This document shows, piece after piece, positions 5,803 through 14,035 of a DNA stretch of 18,407 nucleotides. The position numbers and the translations under genes were made by a program. This DNA is from Flemingiibacterium sp045634005 (GTDB lineage: Bacteria; Bacillota; Clostridia; Oscillospirales; CAG-272). The stretch covers positions 1 to 18,407 of the forward strand of contig JAZQZL010000064.1 in NCBI GenBank assembly GCA_045634005.1, read 5' to 3'. The first letter of the stretch is position 1. Each line of letters opens with the position of its first letter. The notes under the pieces were generated by a model. That model searched no databases, was not told the origin of the DNA, and saw only the letters and a list, made by a program, of their open reading frames with translations.

Positions 5803-6836
5803 AACGGTTATTTTCTTTACTCACAGCGGTGCTTCTTGCGCTCGGCACACTTTGCTCGTGTACGCCTACTGATAACGAAAAAGAAGCGTCGCTTCGCGAG
5901 GATTTCCTCAAAAAAGCAAACGGGGTTACAGTAAACGAGGACAGCGTTACCTTCACCGATGCCTCGGGACGCGAAAGCGTTACTGTCAAAAAAGCGCCCG
6001 AGCGTATCGTCGGGCTTTACGCGAGCCTTACAACGCTTTGGTATGAGGCAGGAGGCGAGGTCATCGGATGTATCGGCGCGGATTCTTCGGTCGAACTCTA
6101 TTTACAGCATATCGGGCGCGATATCACAAAGGATAACGGCATGAGCGTGGTATCCGCATCTGCCGTGAGTAAAAGCTGGGATATTGAGAAAATAATATCT
6201 CTCGCTCCCGATCTTATAATCTGTTCAACTGCTATGAGCGGCTACGACACTATAAGCGCACCTGCAAGCGTCGCAGGGATACCCGTGATCGCCGCGGATT
6301 ACAACGACTTTGCCGACTACCTTAAATGGTTTAAGGTGTTCTGCAATTTAAACGGTAAGCCTGAATTATGGGAAAGCGTTGCATTAAAGGCGCTCGACGG
6401 GGTAACGGCGGTGCTCGCCGCTATCGACACAAGAAGCGCTCCGAGTGTGCTTTGCATCTTCTCGGGTACTGAGAACCTTTCTGCTAACACCTCGCAAACC
6501 GTGCTCGGTGAAATGATAGCAGCTATGGGAGCGATCAATATAGCGGACAACGACAGCGCTCGCTTTGGCTACGGCTCCGAGCGAATCCCTATAAATCTAG
6601 AAACGGTGTACGCGACTGATCCTGACATAATTTTGGTGCAGTGTCACGCCGGCATCAGCGCGGCTATGGAGCATATCGAGCGCGTGTACGGCGAAAACCC
6701 AGTCTGGCAAAGCCTTCGCGCGGTCAAGCACGGGCGCGTGTACCCACTTAACAAGGAGCTCTTTCACAACAAGCCGAACAGTAAGTTCACAGATGCATAT
6801 TCAACGCTTGCAGAGATACTCTACGGCGAAAACTAA
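5799..6836 (+). CDS. ABC importer substrate-binding lipoprotein (Peripla_BP_2)
   Basis: A 345-residue protein starting with a lipoprotein signal: basic MKRLF, a hydrophobic stretch and a lipobox LCSC with the predicted lipidated cysteine C21. The mature part matches the cluster A-III binding fold (Peripla_BP_2): TFTDASGRESV, APERIVGL, a central long helix, IISLAPDLIICS, and late DPDIILVQ and VWQSLRAVKHGRVYPL. It should capture a ferric chelate, haem or corrinoid outside the membrane and deliver it to the permease. ATG 5799 overlaps the ATPase stop by four bases, with GGAGG 9 bases upstream. No hairpin terminator is visible after the stop, so some transcription may continue into the next gene, which has its own promoter. 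Confidence 0.9.
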   Translation: MKRLFSLLTAVLLALGTLCSCTPTDNEKEASLREDFLKKANGVTVNEDSVTFTDASGRESVTVKKAPERIVGLYASLTTLWYEAGGEVIGCIGADSSVELYLQHIGRDITKDNGMSVVSASAVSKSWDIEKIISLAPDLIICSTAMSGYDTISAPASVAGIPVIAADYNDFADYLKWFKVFCNLNGKPELWESVALKALDGVTAVLAAIDTRSAPSVLCIFSGTENLSANTSQTVLGEMIAAMGAINIADNDSARFGYGSERIPINLETVYATDPDIILVQCHAGISAAMEHIERVYGENPVWQSLRAVKHGRVYPLNKELFHNKPNSKFTDAYSTLAEILYGEN

Positions 6837-6839
6837 CAC

Positions 6840-6868
6840 TTGACAAACGCCTGCGAATGAACTATAAT
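6840..6868 (+). promoter_or_regulatory. Promoter of the deacetylase-like gene
   Basis: A perfect TTGACA (6840-6845), a 17-base spacer and a perfect TATAAT (6863-6868), starting four bases after the importer operon stop. This is a full consensus promoter. Confidence 0.9.
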
Positions 6869-6911
6869 ATTACAAAGAATTACAGCAAATTTTATTTGGA
6901 GGCATACACAA

Positions 6912-8015
6912 ATGACTGAAAATAAGCTTAAATTTATTGCACCGATCGACGGCGACGTTCTTTTTGAAGAACTCGACGGTGTTTTGGAAAACGGCGTACT
7001 TACCGCTCAAATCACCCTCTCTGCCAAGGCAAATGCAACCGTTACCGTAAACGGTGTCACCGCCACTGAAACAGAACCAGGCGTTTACACCGCGCACCTC
7101 CCCATCACCGCTTATCGCACGCAGGTTTGCGCCGCCTGCGCTGAAACGTCCGAGGAAGAAAAGATCACGCTGTTTTGGTTTAAGAACGGCTACAAAACTT
7201 ACCGCATCGGCGTTGACGATGTAGTTATGAGCCTCCAAAACATCTACAACCACAGAGACGAATACAAATCCATCTTTGAGGATCCCTTCTTTGCACTCTA
7301 CCGCGAGCTTCACGACAAGTACGGCACGCACACCCATATGCATATCTACTATGAAACGGTTGACAAGAGCTTCAACCTTACAATGTTCCCGGATAAGTAC
7401 AAGGACGAGTTTATAAAGAACTCTGATTGGCTTCGTCTTTCCTTCCATGCAACCGCCGATCTTCCGGATAGCCCGTACAAGAACGCAAGCTATGAGCAGG
7501 TAATGGAAGAGGGCAAGCGAGTTGCAGACGAGATCATACGCTTTGCAGGCACCGAGGTTATGGACCGCGTAACCTCGCAACATTGGGCAGACTCGCCTCT
7601 TCCCGGTACCCGAGCCTTCCGTGATCTCGGATTCGCCGTGCTTGACGGTTACTTTAACTTTGACAAAAACGGAGTTCCCTCGGTATCCTACTATCTCAAC
7701 GCCGAGCAGGTTGGCCACGCGCAGATGCGCGACTTCTGGGTAGACACCAAGGAAAATATCATCTTCGTTAAGGACGATATCATTATAAACAAGCTCACGC
7801 CCGAAGAAGTTAAGGCGCATCTTGATACCTATCTCACGCGTCCCGACCAAGCGTTTATGTACCTTCTCATTCACGAGCAGTATTTTTACCCCGATTATCC
7901 GGCATATCTTCCCGATTACAAGGAGCGCCTTTTCGCAAGTGTCGAGTGGTGCGAGGAGCACGGCTACCGCCCTGCCCTCATCTCCGACTTCGCTTTTGGC
8001 GACAACGAGTTTTAA
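6912..8015 (+). CDS. Polysaccharide-deacetylase-like (NodB fold) protein, substrate unknown
   Basis: A 367-residue protein with no signal peptide. Residues 1-95 look like a small beta-sandwich (alternating AQITLSAKANATVTVNG). From about 97 it resembles the glycoside hydrolase/deacetylase beta-alpha barrel: RIGVDD (D102, D103), THTHMHIYYE (H140, H142, H144), LSFHATAD (H179), TSQHW (H224) and LIHEQYF (H321). The DD plus SFH pattern recalls the metal-binding motifs of carbohydrate esterase family 4, but the match is loose and I cannot name a substrate. Absence of an export signal suggests a cytoplasmic role on an imported or endogenous sugar. GGAGG lies 9 bases before ATG 6912. The gene is transcribed alone between its own promoter and a strong terminator. 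Confidence 0.6.
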   Translation: MTENKLKFIAPIDGDVLFEELDGVLENGVLTAQITLSAKANATVTVNGVTATETEPGVYTAHLPITAYRTQVCAACAETSEEEKITLFWFKNGYKTYRIGVDDVVMSLQNIYNHRDEYKSIFEDPFFALYRELHDKYGTHTHMHIYYETVDKSFNLTMFPDKYKDEFIKNSDWLRLSFHATADLPDSPYKNASYEQVMEEGKRVADEIIRFAGTEVMDRVTSQHWADSPLPGTRAFRDLGFAVLDGYFNFDKNGVPSVSYYLNAEQVGHAQMRDFWVDTKENIIFVKDDIIINKLTPEEVKAHLDTYLTRPDQAFMYLLIHEQYFYPDYPAYLPDYKERLFASVEWCEEHGYRPALISDFAFGDNEF

Positions 8016-8022
8016 TAAGAAT

Positions 8023-8054
8023 GCCCGAGTTCAAATGAACTCGGGCGTTTTTTT
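8023..8054. terminator. Terminator between deacetylase-like gene and metH
   Basis: GCCCGAGTTC-AAAT-GAACTCGGGC (8023-8046) is followed by a T-run at 8048-8054. It is strong for the plus strand. For the minus strand the U-tract after the hairpin is poor, so metH transcription may terminate less cleanly; the metH stop codon lies in the T-run. Confidence 0.9.
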
Positions 8055-10452
8055 ATTTGATTTCTGCGTTTATTTCTTCAGCGTATCTTACCGCTTCCAT
8101 AGCATCCTTTGCATACTTGTCAGCGCCGATAGCGTCCGCGTATTCCTTGTTGAGAACCGCGCCGCCTACGACTACCTTGCACCAGGGTGCACGCTCGCGA
8201 AGCTGCTTTATCGTTTCCTCCATCGCAGGAACGGTCGTCGTCATAAGTGCACTGAGTCCCGCGATAGGCGCGTGAATGCGTACAACCTCGTCGACTATCG
8301 CCTCGGGTGCAACGTCGCGTCCGAGATCGGTTACGGCAAAGCCGTAGTTTTCGAGAATAAGCTTAACGATATTCTTGCCGATGTCGTGTATATCACCCTT
8401 TACGGTAGCGATAACGAACGCGCATTTGTCGCTCGCCGTGCCCTTTGACATATTCGCCTTGATAACCTCAAATGCCGATTTAGCCGCCTCTGCGCTCATT
8501 AAAAGCTGCGGCAGATAAACGGTCTTCTTTTCAAAGCCGATGCCGACTGTGTTGAGTGCTGGAATTATCTGCTCCTGCACGATAGTCAAAGGCTCTGTGG
8601 TTTTGACAAGCTCTGCTGTGAGCTGGTATGCCTGCTCCTTAAGTCCTTTAATAACAGCTCGCTGAAGCTCCGAGGCATACTCCTCCTTCGCAACTGCTGC
8701 CGGAGCTGTTACCGTGGCGGTCTGTGCAACCGTATCGGAAAACGCGATGTAATCAGCACAGTTGTCGTCAAATCCCGCAAGCGCACGGTAGGCGAAATAC
8801 GTTTTCATCATTTCCGCAGAATACGGGTTCATTATAGCCGCTGAAAGCCCGTTTGCAAGAGTCAGCGCAAAGAACGTGCCGTTTATCATATCGCGTGCGG
8901 GAAGTCCGAACGATACGTTGGAAACGCCGAGCGTCGTATGTGCTCGAAGCTCGTTTTTGATAAGCGCGACCGCACGCGCGGTTTCACGCGCCGCGTTTTT
9001 ATCAGCGCTTACAGTAAGTGCAAGCGGATCGAAGATTATATCCTTTTTGTCGATGCCGTACTTTTCTGCTTCGGCGAGAATAGTCTTTGCGATCTCAAGT
9101 CTGCCCTCGGCAGTTTCGGGTATACCGGATTCGTCAAGCGTCAGCGCAACGATAAGACCGCCGTACTTTTTCGCAAGCGGAAATACCGCTTCCATGGATT
9201 CACGCTTGCCGTTGACCGAGTTTATCATCGCCTTACCGTTGTAGCGACGAAGCGCTGACTCCATCGCCTCGATGTTAGTCGTGTCGATCTGAAGCGGCAG
9301 AGCGGTTATCGCCTGAAGCTCACAGACAGCGGTTTTGAGCATAGCTACCTCGTCAATATCGGGAAGTCCAACGTTGACGTCGAGAATATGCACGCCCTTT
9401 TCCTCTTGCGCAATACCCTCCTTGCGGATATAGTCGATATCGTTTGCCTTGAGCGCTTCCTTGAATCGCTTCTTGCCCGTCGGATTTATGCGCTCGCCGA
9501 TGAGTACCGGCTCATTTCCAAACTCGAGCGCGTGTGTGTACGACGATACAAGCGTGTACTCCTTTTTAGTAAGCGGTACAGGCTCGACCTCGCCGCTTGC
9601 CATAAACGTAGCGGAAATGTACGCAGGCGTGGTGCCGCAGCATCCGCCGGCAATACGAACGCCCTTCTTTATAAGCTCTGTAACGTCCTCGGCAAACTCA
9701 CCGGGAAGAACGTCAAAGACGGTCCTTCCGTCAATAGCGCGCGGAAGTCCCGCGTTGGGCTTAACGAGAACCGGCACGGAAGCGTACTTAAGATACTCCT
9801 CAACAATAGGAGCAAGCGCCTTCGGACCAAGTGAGCAGTTGACACCGATAGCGTCAGCGCCCATGCCCTCGAGCATAGCGACCATAGCCGCAGGCGAAGC
9901 GCCCGTCATAAGCTTGCCGTCCTCACCGTACGCGTTCGACACAAACACGGGGAGATTACTGTTTTCCTTAGCAGCAAGAAGCGCCGCCTTGGTTTCGTAA
10001 GAATCGTTCATCGTTTCGATAACGATAAGATCAGCGCCGTACTTTACGCCGAGCTTCACCGTTTCGGCGAATACCGCAACCGCTTCCTCAAAATCAAGGT
10101 CGCCGAGAGGTGCGAGCATACGTCCCGTCGGACCTATGTCAAGTGCTACCCATTTCGGCTGTTCCCCAAGACTCGTTTTAGCGGCGATACGCGCGTTTTC
10201 GATAGCCGTCCTTACTATAGTGTCAAGCTCCCACGGCTGAAATTTGAGGATATTCGCCCCGAAGGTGTTGGTGTTGACAACGTTGCTTCCCGCATCAAAA
10301 TAGTCGCGGTGAATGTCGCTTATCACGTCGGGACGAGTGACATTCCAACGCTCGGGAAGCTCCCCGGGCATAAGACCGCGCTCCTGCAAAAGCGTTCCCA
10401 TGCCACCGTCGAGGTAAAGTATATTTTCCTTAATGTACTCTGTAATTTTCAT
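8053..10452 (-). CDS. metH: Cobalamin-dependent methionine synthase lacking the reactivation domain
   Basis: A 799-residue protein that moves a methyl group from methyl-tetrahydrofolate to homocysteine through cobalamin. Domains in order: homocysteine-binding barrel (1-290) with zinc ligands C206 in GVNCSLGP and C271-C272 in GGCCGTTP; pterin-binding barrel (about 310-570) with GERINPTG; cobalamin cap helices (about 590-670); and the B12-binding domain with the lower-ligand motif D687-I-H689-D-I-G692. Escherichia coli MetH is about 1,230 residues because it also carries a C-terminal AdoMet activation domain. That domain is absent here and is encoded by the gene 2 bases upstream. ATG 10452 follows AGGAGT at good spacing. 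No S-box or cobalamin riboswitch is seen nearby; expression must come from the upstream operon promoter or from one I missed. Confidence 0.96.
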   Translation of the reverse strand: MKITEYIKENILYLDGGMGTLLQERGLMPGELPERWNVTRPDVISDIHRDYFDAGSNVVNTNTFGANILKFQPWELDTIVRTAIENARIAAKTSLGEQPKWVALDIGPTGRMLAPLGDLDFEEAVAVFAETVKLGVKYGADLIVIETMNDSYETKAALLAAKENSNLPVFVSNAYGEDGKLMTGASPAAMVAMLEGMGADAIGVNCSLGPKALAPIVEEYLKYASVPVLVKPNAGLPRAIDGRTVFDVLPGEFAEDVTELIKKGVRIAGGCCGTTPAYISATFMASGEVEPVPLTKKEYTLVSSYTHALEFGNEPVLIGERINPTGKKRFKEALKANDIDYIRKEGIAQEEKGVHILDVNVGLPDIDEVAMLKTAVCELQAITALPLQIDTTNIEAMESALRRYNGKAMINSVNGKRESMEAVFPLAKKYGGLIVALTLDESGIPETAEGRLEIAKTILAEAEKYGIDKKDIIFDPLALTVSADKNAARETARAVALIKNELRAHTTLGVSNVSFGLPARDMINGTFFALTLANGLSAAIMNPYSAEMMKTYFAYRALAGFDDNCADYIAFSDTVAQTATVTAPAAVAKEEYASELQRAVIKGLKEQAYQLTAELVKTTEPLTIVQEQIIPALNTVGIGFEKKTVYLPQLLMSAEAAKSAFEVIKANMSKGTASDKCAFVIATVKGDIHDIGKNIVKLILENYGFAVTDLGRDVAPEAIVDEVVRIHAPIAGLSALMTTTVPAMEETIKQLRERAPWCKVVVGGAVLNKEYADAIGADKYAKDAMEAVRYAEEINAEIK

Positions 10453-10454
10453 CT

Positions 10455-11048
10455 TTAACTCCTATTTATACCTGCGATCGCCGTAACCGATTTCGATGGC
10501 GACATCAGCATACTTTCGTTTAGAGTAAGACCTATCCTTCGCGGACAGTCAAGAAGCGTGAATATCTCACGCTGTGCCTCTATCGGCAGGTCTCCGTAGC
10601 CGGGACTGAAGCGCGGCTTTAACTTACCGAATATAGCCGCTAAATCCTCACAAAACGCATCGCATAGCGCTTCAATACGCTCCGAGCCGATAGCATCGAG
10701 TATGACCGCCTTGGTCGGAGATAGTGAGGAATATCTCGCGATAAGCCTGTCAAGCGAAATACCTACAGTCGCCGCAAATATCACCGCTCGCTCGCAGCCG
10801 TCCAAATTCTTTTTGAGCGCCCTCGAGTCCGTTTTAATATTGCCGATGCAAAGCGTATCCCCGTCGCGGATTATATCCGCTTCGATATAGCACACCTTGT
10901 ATAGAAGCGCGCCTTCAACCTCGGTGATGCACCCGTCAACGAGCGCCGACACCTCAGGCGAATCATCGCGTGAGCCAAGATAGCGAAATATCTCGCGCCT
11001 CTCAAAGGACGGCGCGGCATATGCTTTTGTACAGACGTTACCCGTCAA
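10455..11048 (-). CDS. MetH reactivation-domain protein (separate subunit)
   Basis: A 197-residue protein matching the AdoMet-binding activation domain of B12-dependent methionine synthase. Diagnostic stretches are KPRFSPGYGDLPIEAQ (from residue 144) and IGLTLNESMLMSPSKSVTAI (from 172). In MetH this domain reductively remethylates inactive cob(II)alamin with AdoMet and a reductant. Here it is a stand-alone protein encoded immediately before the truncated metH, with only 2 bases between the genes, so the two should assemble as a split enzyme, as described for Thermotoga. The start appears to be TTG at 11048, preceded by AAGGTG 9 bases upstream; nearby ATG and GTG codons run straight into stops. 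The weak start may set its level below that of MetH. Confidence 0.9.
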   Translation of the reverse strand: MTGNVCTKAYAAPSFERREIFRYLGSRDDSPEVSALVDGCITEVEGALLYKVCYIEADIIRDGDTLCIGNIKTDSRALKKNLDGCERAVIFAATVGISLDRLIARYSSLSPTKAVILDAIGSERIEALCDAFCEDLAAIFGKLKPRFSPGYGDLPIEAQREIFTLLDCPRRIGLTLNESMLMSPSKSVTAIAGINRS

Positions 11049-11071
11049 TTCACATCACACCTTTTTATCGG

Positions 11072-11791
11072 TCAAATTTCAATGCTTTCAGTTATATACC
11101 CCGCGAATTTTCTCTTGGCATCAAGCGTAAGACTACAGTGTCCTCTGCCCTCTACAATATCAAGAGTCGCATCGTATCCGCGCTCTGAAAGCGCCGCGAC
11201 AAAGCGTTTGGAATGAACGTCGATGTTAACCGACTCGTCCTTTTCGCAGTGAATGATGCGGTATTTCACACGCGGCATTTTGTCGATTATATGAAGCGGA
11301 GATATGCGTGAAAGTGCCTCGTCAAGCGTTCCATCCTCACCCCATACGGCGCTGTAAAGCGTTCTTGGAAGGTCGGGACGCTCGGTGAAGTGGAACACCG
11401 TGTCGCACACGGGACAGTCGGCAACTGCCGCAACAGGTGTGCGCTTTGCGTACGCCGTATACACGAGCGCGCACTGTCCGCCCATACTTCTTCCGCTCGA
11501 AACTATCGGAATGTCCTCGTGCAGAGCATACTGTTTCATAAGAACGTCGATTATTTCATCGGTGAATTCAACAGCCTGCCTGTTCATCCATGCCCACGGA
11601 TTTTTGTACGGAACGACGTAAAGTATACCGCGCTCGGCAAAATACTGTGCCTCATCGTGGTCCTCGTTAAACACGGTCATATGACCAAGTCCGAAAAAGT
11701 ACACGGCTATTCCGCGAATCGGCTTTTTGCAGATCTTATCGTTTACATATGCAAAATTCCGGAGATTTTCGTATGTGATTATCTTTTCCAT
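11072..11791 (-). CDS. Alpha/beta hydrolase, substrate unknown
   Basis: A 239-residue cytoplasmic protein with an alpha/beta hydrolase layout. The nucleophile elbow is GRSMG (S102), the acid is probably D185 in HCEKDES and the base H218 in GRGHCS; order and spacing fit a Ser-Asp-His triad. An oxyanion region is likely at FFGLGH (32-37). The closest general class is the prolyl-oligopeptidase/dienelactone-hydrolase type of esterase or peptidase, but I cannot give a substrate. It starts 10 bases after the stop of the SGNH esterase gene, with GAAGGTGA as ribosome binding site, and ends 23 bases before the MetH reactivation gene, so it is the second gene of a four-gene minus-strand unit. Pairing with another esterase suggests successive removal of acyl groups from a glycan or glycoside. 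Confidence 0.8.
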   Translation of the reverse strand: MEKIITYENLRNFAYVNDKICKKPIRGIAVYFFGLGHMTVFNEDHDEAQYFAERGILYVVPYKNPWAWMNRQAVEFTDEIIDVLMKQYALHEDIPIVSSGRSMGGQCALVYTAYAKRTPVAAVADCPVCDTVFHFTERPDLPRTLYSAVWGEDGTLDEALSRISPLHIIDKMPRVKYRIIHCEKDESVNIDVHSKRFVAALSERGYDATLDIVEGRGHCSLTLDAKRKFAGYITESIEI

Positions 11792-11801
11792 AAATTCACC
11801 T

Positions 11802-12854
11802 TCAGGACTTCTCTATCTCAATTTTTTCGATAACGTCGCCGACAGCCTTTGCCATGGATGCAAAACCGTAATCTGTCGGGTGAGTATCATCCACAAGCCC
11901 CTCGCCGCCGCAAAGCGCGGTAAGTGCTTTGTTGTCAATAAGATACACGTTTTTGTCGCCAGCCGCGATTGCATTTTCGTAAGTCTTTCTGATAATCGCA
12001 AGTCGCCTTGCATCGGTTTCGTTAAGCTTATATCGCGGCTTTGACATAAATATCACCGGAAGCTCCGGATGCTCGGCTCTTACCGCCTTAAAGAGCTTTT
12101 TGTGAGTTGCTTCAAGATACTCTGGAGTCGGCGCGTTGTGGTCATAGTCGCACACAAATATCGACATGTCAAGTCCCTTGATGTAATCTATTATCGCATC
12201 CTCCGCCTTCGCGCTTCCCGAAAAGCCAAGGTTGATGTAATCGTAGTTGAATCTTCTTGAAATTATACTCTGATAGCAGGTTCCGGGTCTTGATGCACAC
12301 GCGCCCTGCGTGATCGACGAGCCGTAGTAAACGAGCGGCTTTTTGTTAGCATACGGTCTACCCTCGGATACTTTCGCGTCGTCCTCAAGCCCGATATAAA
12401 GCTCGCGAACGTAGCAGTAAAGCGGAAAATTTATTGTAATTTCGCGCATTTCTTTTGTTTTAAAATCAACGATACTGCTCCACTCGCCCGTAACGTCGAT
12501 ACGCGGCATAAACGTCTTGTAGTAGTCATCGCCCACGTAGAGATCAAATCCGATCGAGCCGGAAAACGGCATATGAGGCATCTTGTCAGGCCTATCTATC
12601 TTCGCGTGAATGGCAACGTATGCGCTATCCGTCTTAAAGCGAACTCTGCCGCCCGCGGTCTTTGCATAAAGGATCGCCACTATGGGGTTTACCTCGCGAG
12701 CTACGCTTTCGGGCATGCGGACGTATTTTTCTCCATCTCTGTACACACCGTAAACCTTGAACGGCGATTCGTCGACGTTGTAGAATTTCATATTATCACG
12801 TTGTACGTTCGTATCAACCTGAAAGTTTTTATCAAGCTTTGATATGTCTGACAT
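11802..12854 (-). CDS. SGNH/GDSL esterase with N-terminal GxDLY domain
   Basis: A 350-residue protein with two parts. Residues about 20-165 form a beta-rich domain carrying GFDLY (102-106), the mark of the GxDLY jelly-roll domain found before SGNH hydrolases. Residues about 170-350 are the catalytic SGNH domain: YYGSSITQG with nucleophile S180, GFSGSA with G213, DYDHNAPT with N240, and DDTHP with D322 and H325. Such enzymes usually remove acetyl or other acyl groups from carbohydrates. No signal peptide is seen, so it probably acts in the cytoplasm on imported oligosaccharides. GAGGTGG precedes ATG 12854. It is the first gene of the minus-strand group ending in metH. Its promoter has a weak -35 flanked by direct repeats, suggesting activator control. 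Confidence 0.88.
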   Translation of the reverse strand: MSDISKLDKNFQVDTNVQRDNMKFYNVDESPFKVYGVYRDGEKYVRMPESVAREVNPIVAILYAKTAGGRVRFKTDSAYVAIHAKIDRPDKMPHMPFSGSIGFDLYVGDDYYKTFMPRIDVTGEWSSIVDFKTKEMREITINFPLYCYVRELYIGLEDDAKVSEGRPYANKKPLVYYGSSITQGACASRPGTCYQSIISRRFNYDYINLGFSGSAKAEDAIIDYIKGLDMSIFVCDYDHNAPTPEYLEATHKKLFKAVRAEHPELPVIFMSKPRYKLNETDARRLAIIRKTYENAIAAGDKNVYLIDNKALTALCGGEGLVDDTHPTDYGFASMAKAVGDVIEKIEIEKS

Positions 12855-12887
12855 ATTTCCACCTCAAAACAAGCATCATTTGGAATT

Positions 12888-12916
12888 ATTATACCACAAC
12901 GGGCAAAAAAGTTCAA
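12888..12916 (-). promoter_or_regulatory. Promoter of the esterase-metH gene group
   Basis: On the minus strand there is a perfect -10 TATAAT (12893-12888) with an upstream TG (extended -10), a 17-base spacer and an imperfect -35 TTGAAC (12916-12911). It is the only promoter found in the window without a perfect -35. Confidence 0.75.
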
Positions 12917-12917
12917 G

Positions 12918-12954
12918 TGCACACGGCACATTTTCGCAAAAAATGCACACGGCA
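12918..12954. repeat. Paired 11-base direct repeats upstream of the esterase promoter
   Basis: TGCACACGGCA occurs at 12918-12928 and 12944-12954 (26-base period). The first copy ends one base from the weak -35 of the minus-strand promoter. This is a likely pair of activator sites; the regulator is not in the window. Confidence 0.7.
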
Positions 12955-13009
12955 AAGAGATGCAGTTTCGCCATAGTATTTTTTTGAACCCTTATCGAAG
13001 AATTTTGCA

Positions 13010-13038
13010 TTGACAATCGCAGGAAAACCGACTATAAT
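13010..13038 (+). promoter_or_regulatory. Promoter of the metallophosphoesterase gene
   Basis: A perfect TTGACA (13010-13015), a 17-base spacer and a perfect TATAAT (13033-13038), followed by AAGGAGG (13059-13065) 7 bases before the start codon. It is divergent from the esterase promoter. Confidence 0.9.
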
Positions 13039-13072
13039 AAAACTGTATTTATAGACTCAAGGAGGTTTCACT

Positions 13073-13984
13073 ATGAAATTTTCTATTTTTTCCGATTTTC
13101 ATCATCATCCCGGAGTTTTCCCCTTTGGCAGCGAAAAGGAGCTTGATATTATATTAAACCGCGCCGAAAAGGAAAACGTTGACTTTATAATTCAGGCAGG
13201 CGACTTCTGCCACGGCAACGACGAGCATAATGATTTCGTAAAGAAATACACCGAATTCCACATTCCGACGTACAGCGCACTCGGCAACCACGATAACGAC
13301 AAGCGCGCCTTTGAGGATTCTCTGAAGCTTTTCAAAATGCCGCACAATTACTACTACTTCGACTGCAAGGGATACAGAATGATTATTTTCGATCCCAACT
13401 ACTGCAACGTTGACGGCGAATATATACATTACGATATGGGCAATTACAAAAAGATGAACTCTGCCCGCACCTGGATACCACCTGAGCAGCTCGAATGGAT
13501 TCGCGACACCATTGATGCTTCACCCTATCCCTGCATAATTATAGGTCACGCAAGCTTCTACCGCGAGGACGGAGTGCAGAATAGCGCCGACTGCCTTAAA
13601 ATCTTTAAAGAGGCTAACGAAAAACGTCCTCACAGCGTGCTTATGGTAATAACCGGTCACCACCACTGCAACACGACCACATTCATCGATAACGTCTGCC
13701 ACTTTGACATCAACTCCTCCTCGATCTTCTGGGTCGAGAAGGCACACGATAAGTACCCCTGTGAGATGTGCGAAGAGATCAAGCTGCTCTCTAACACTAT
13801 CGCGTGGAGCAATCCCGTTCACGCTATAATAACCGTTGAGGGCACCACCGTTACCATCGAGGGTATGGATGGCGAATATTTCCTCGGCATAACGCCGCAG
13901 ATGCTCGGCGATCCGAGTGACTACGAGGTAGCATTAAGAGATGCCGACTGCAACGTGCTGTCGACCAAATTTACGATACTTTAA
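13073..13984 (+). CDS. Calcineurin-like metallophosphoesterase
   Basis: A 303-residue protein with the complete set of metallophosphoesterase motifs in order: SDFHHH (D8, H10), AGDFCHG (D44), GNHD (N72, H73, D74), GHASF (H159) and GHHH (H196, H198). These residues bind two metal ions and hydrolyse a phosphomono- or diester. The last 50 or so residues form a separate beta-rich tail. There is no signal peptide, so action is probably cytoplasmic. The substrate is not evident; relatives cleave cyclic nucleotides, nucleotides or phospholipid head groups. The gene is monocistronic, with its own consensus promoter, an excellent ribosome binding site and a terminator at the end. Confidence 0.88.
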   Translation: MKFSIFSDFHHHPGVFPFGSEKELDIILNRAEKENVDFIIQAGDFCHGNDEHNDFVKKYTEFHIPTYSALGNHDNDKRAFEDSLKLFKMPHNYYYFDCKGYRMIIFDPNYCNVDGEYIHYDMGNYKKMNSARTWIPPEQLEWIRDTIDASPYPCIIIGHASFYREDGVQNSADCLKIFKEANEKRPHSVLMVITGHHHCNTTTFIDNVCHFDINSSSIFWVEKAHDKYPCEMCEEIKLLSNTIAWSNPVHAIITVEGTTVTIEGMDGEYFLGITPQMLGDPSDYEVALRDADCNVLSTKFTIL

Positions 13985-13988
13985 AACA

Positions 13989-14028
13989 AAAAAATCCACC
14001 GTGAGTTTTATTTCACGGTGGATTTTCT
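13989..14028. terminator. Bidirectional terminator between phosphoesterase and GH28-like gene
   Basis: AAAATCCACCGTGA / TCACGGTGGATTTT (13991-14026) around an 8-base loop, with A-run and T-run flanks suitable for both convergent transcripts. Confidence 0.9.
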
Positions 14029-14035
14029 TAATTTA

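Noticed and set aside
6870..7961. A 363-codon open frame on the minus strand opposite the deacetylase-like gene.
   Set aside because: No family pattern is seen, and the plus-strand gene has a consensus promoter, ribosome binding site, terminator and structured protein motifs.
11049..11071. A riboswitch (S-box or cobalamin) before the MetH genes.
   Set aside because: The gap is only 23 bases and contains just a ribosome binding site, too short for either riboswitch.
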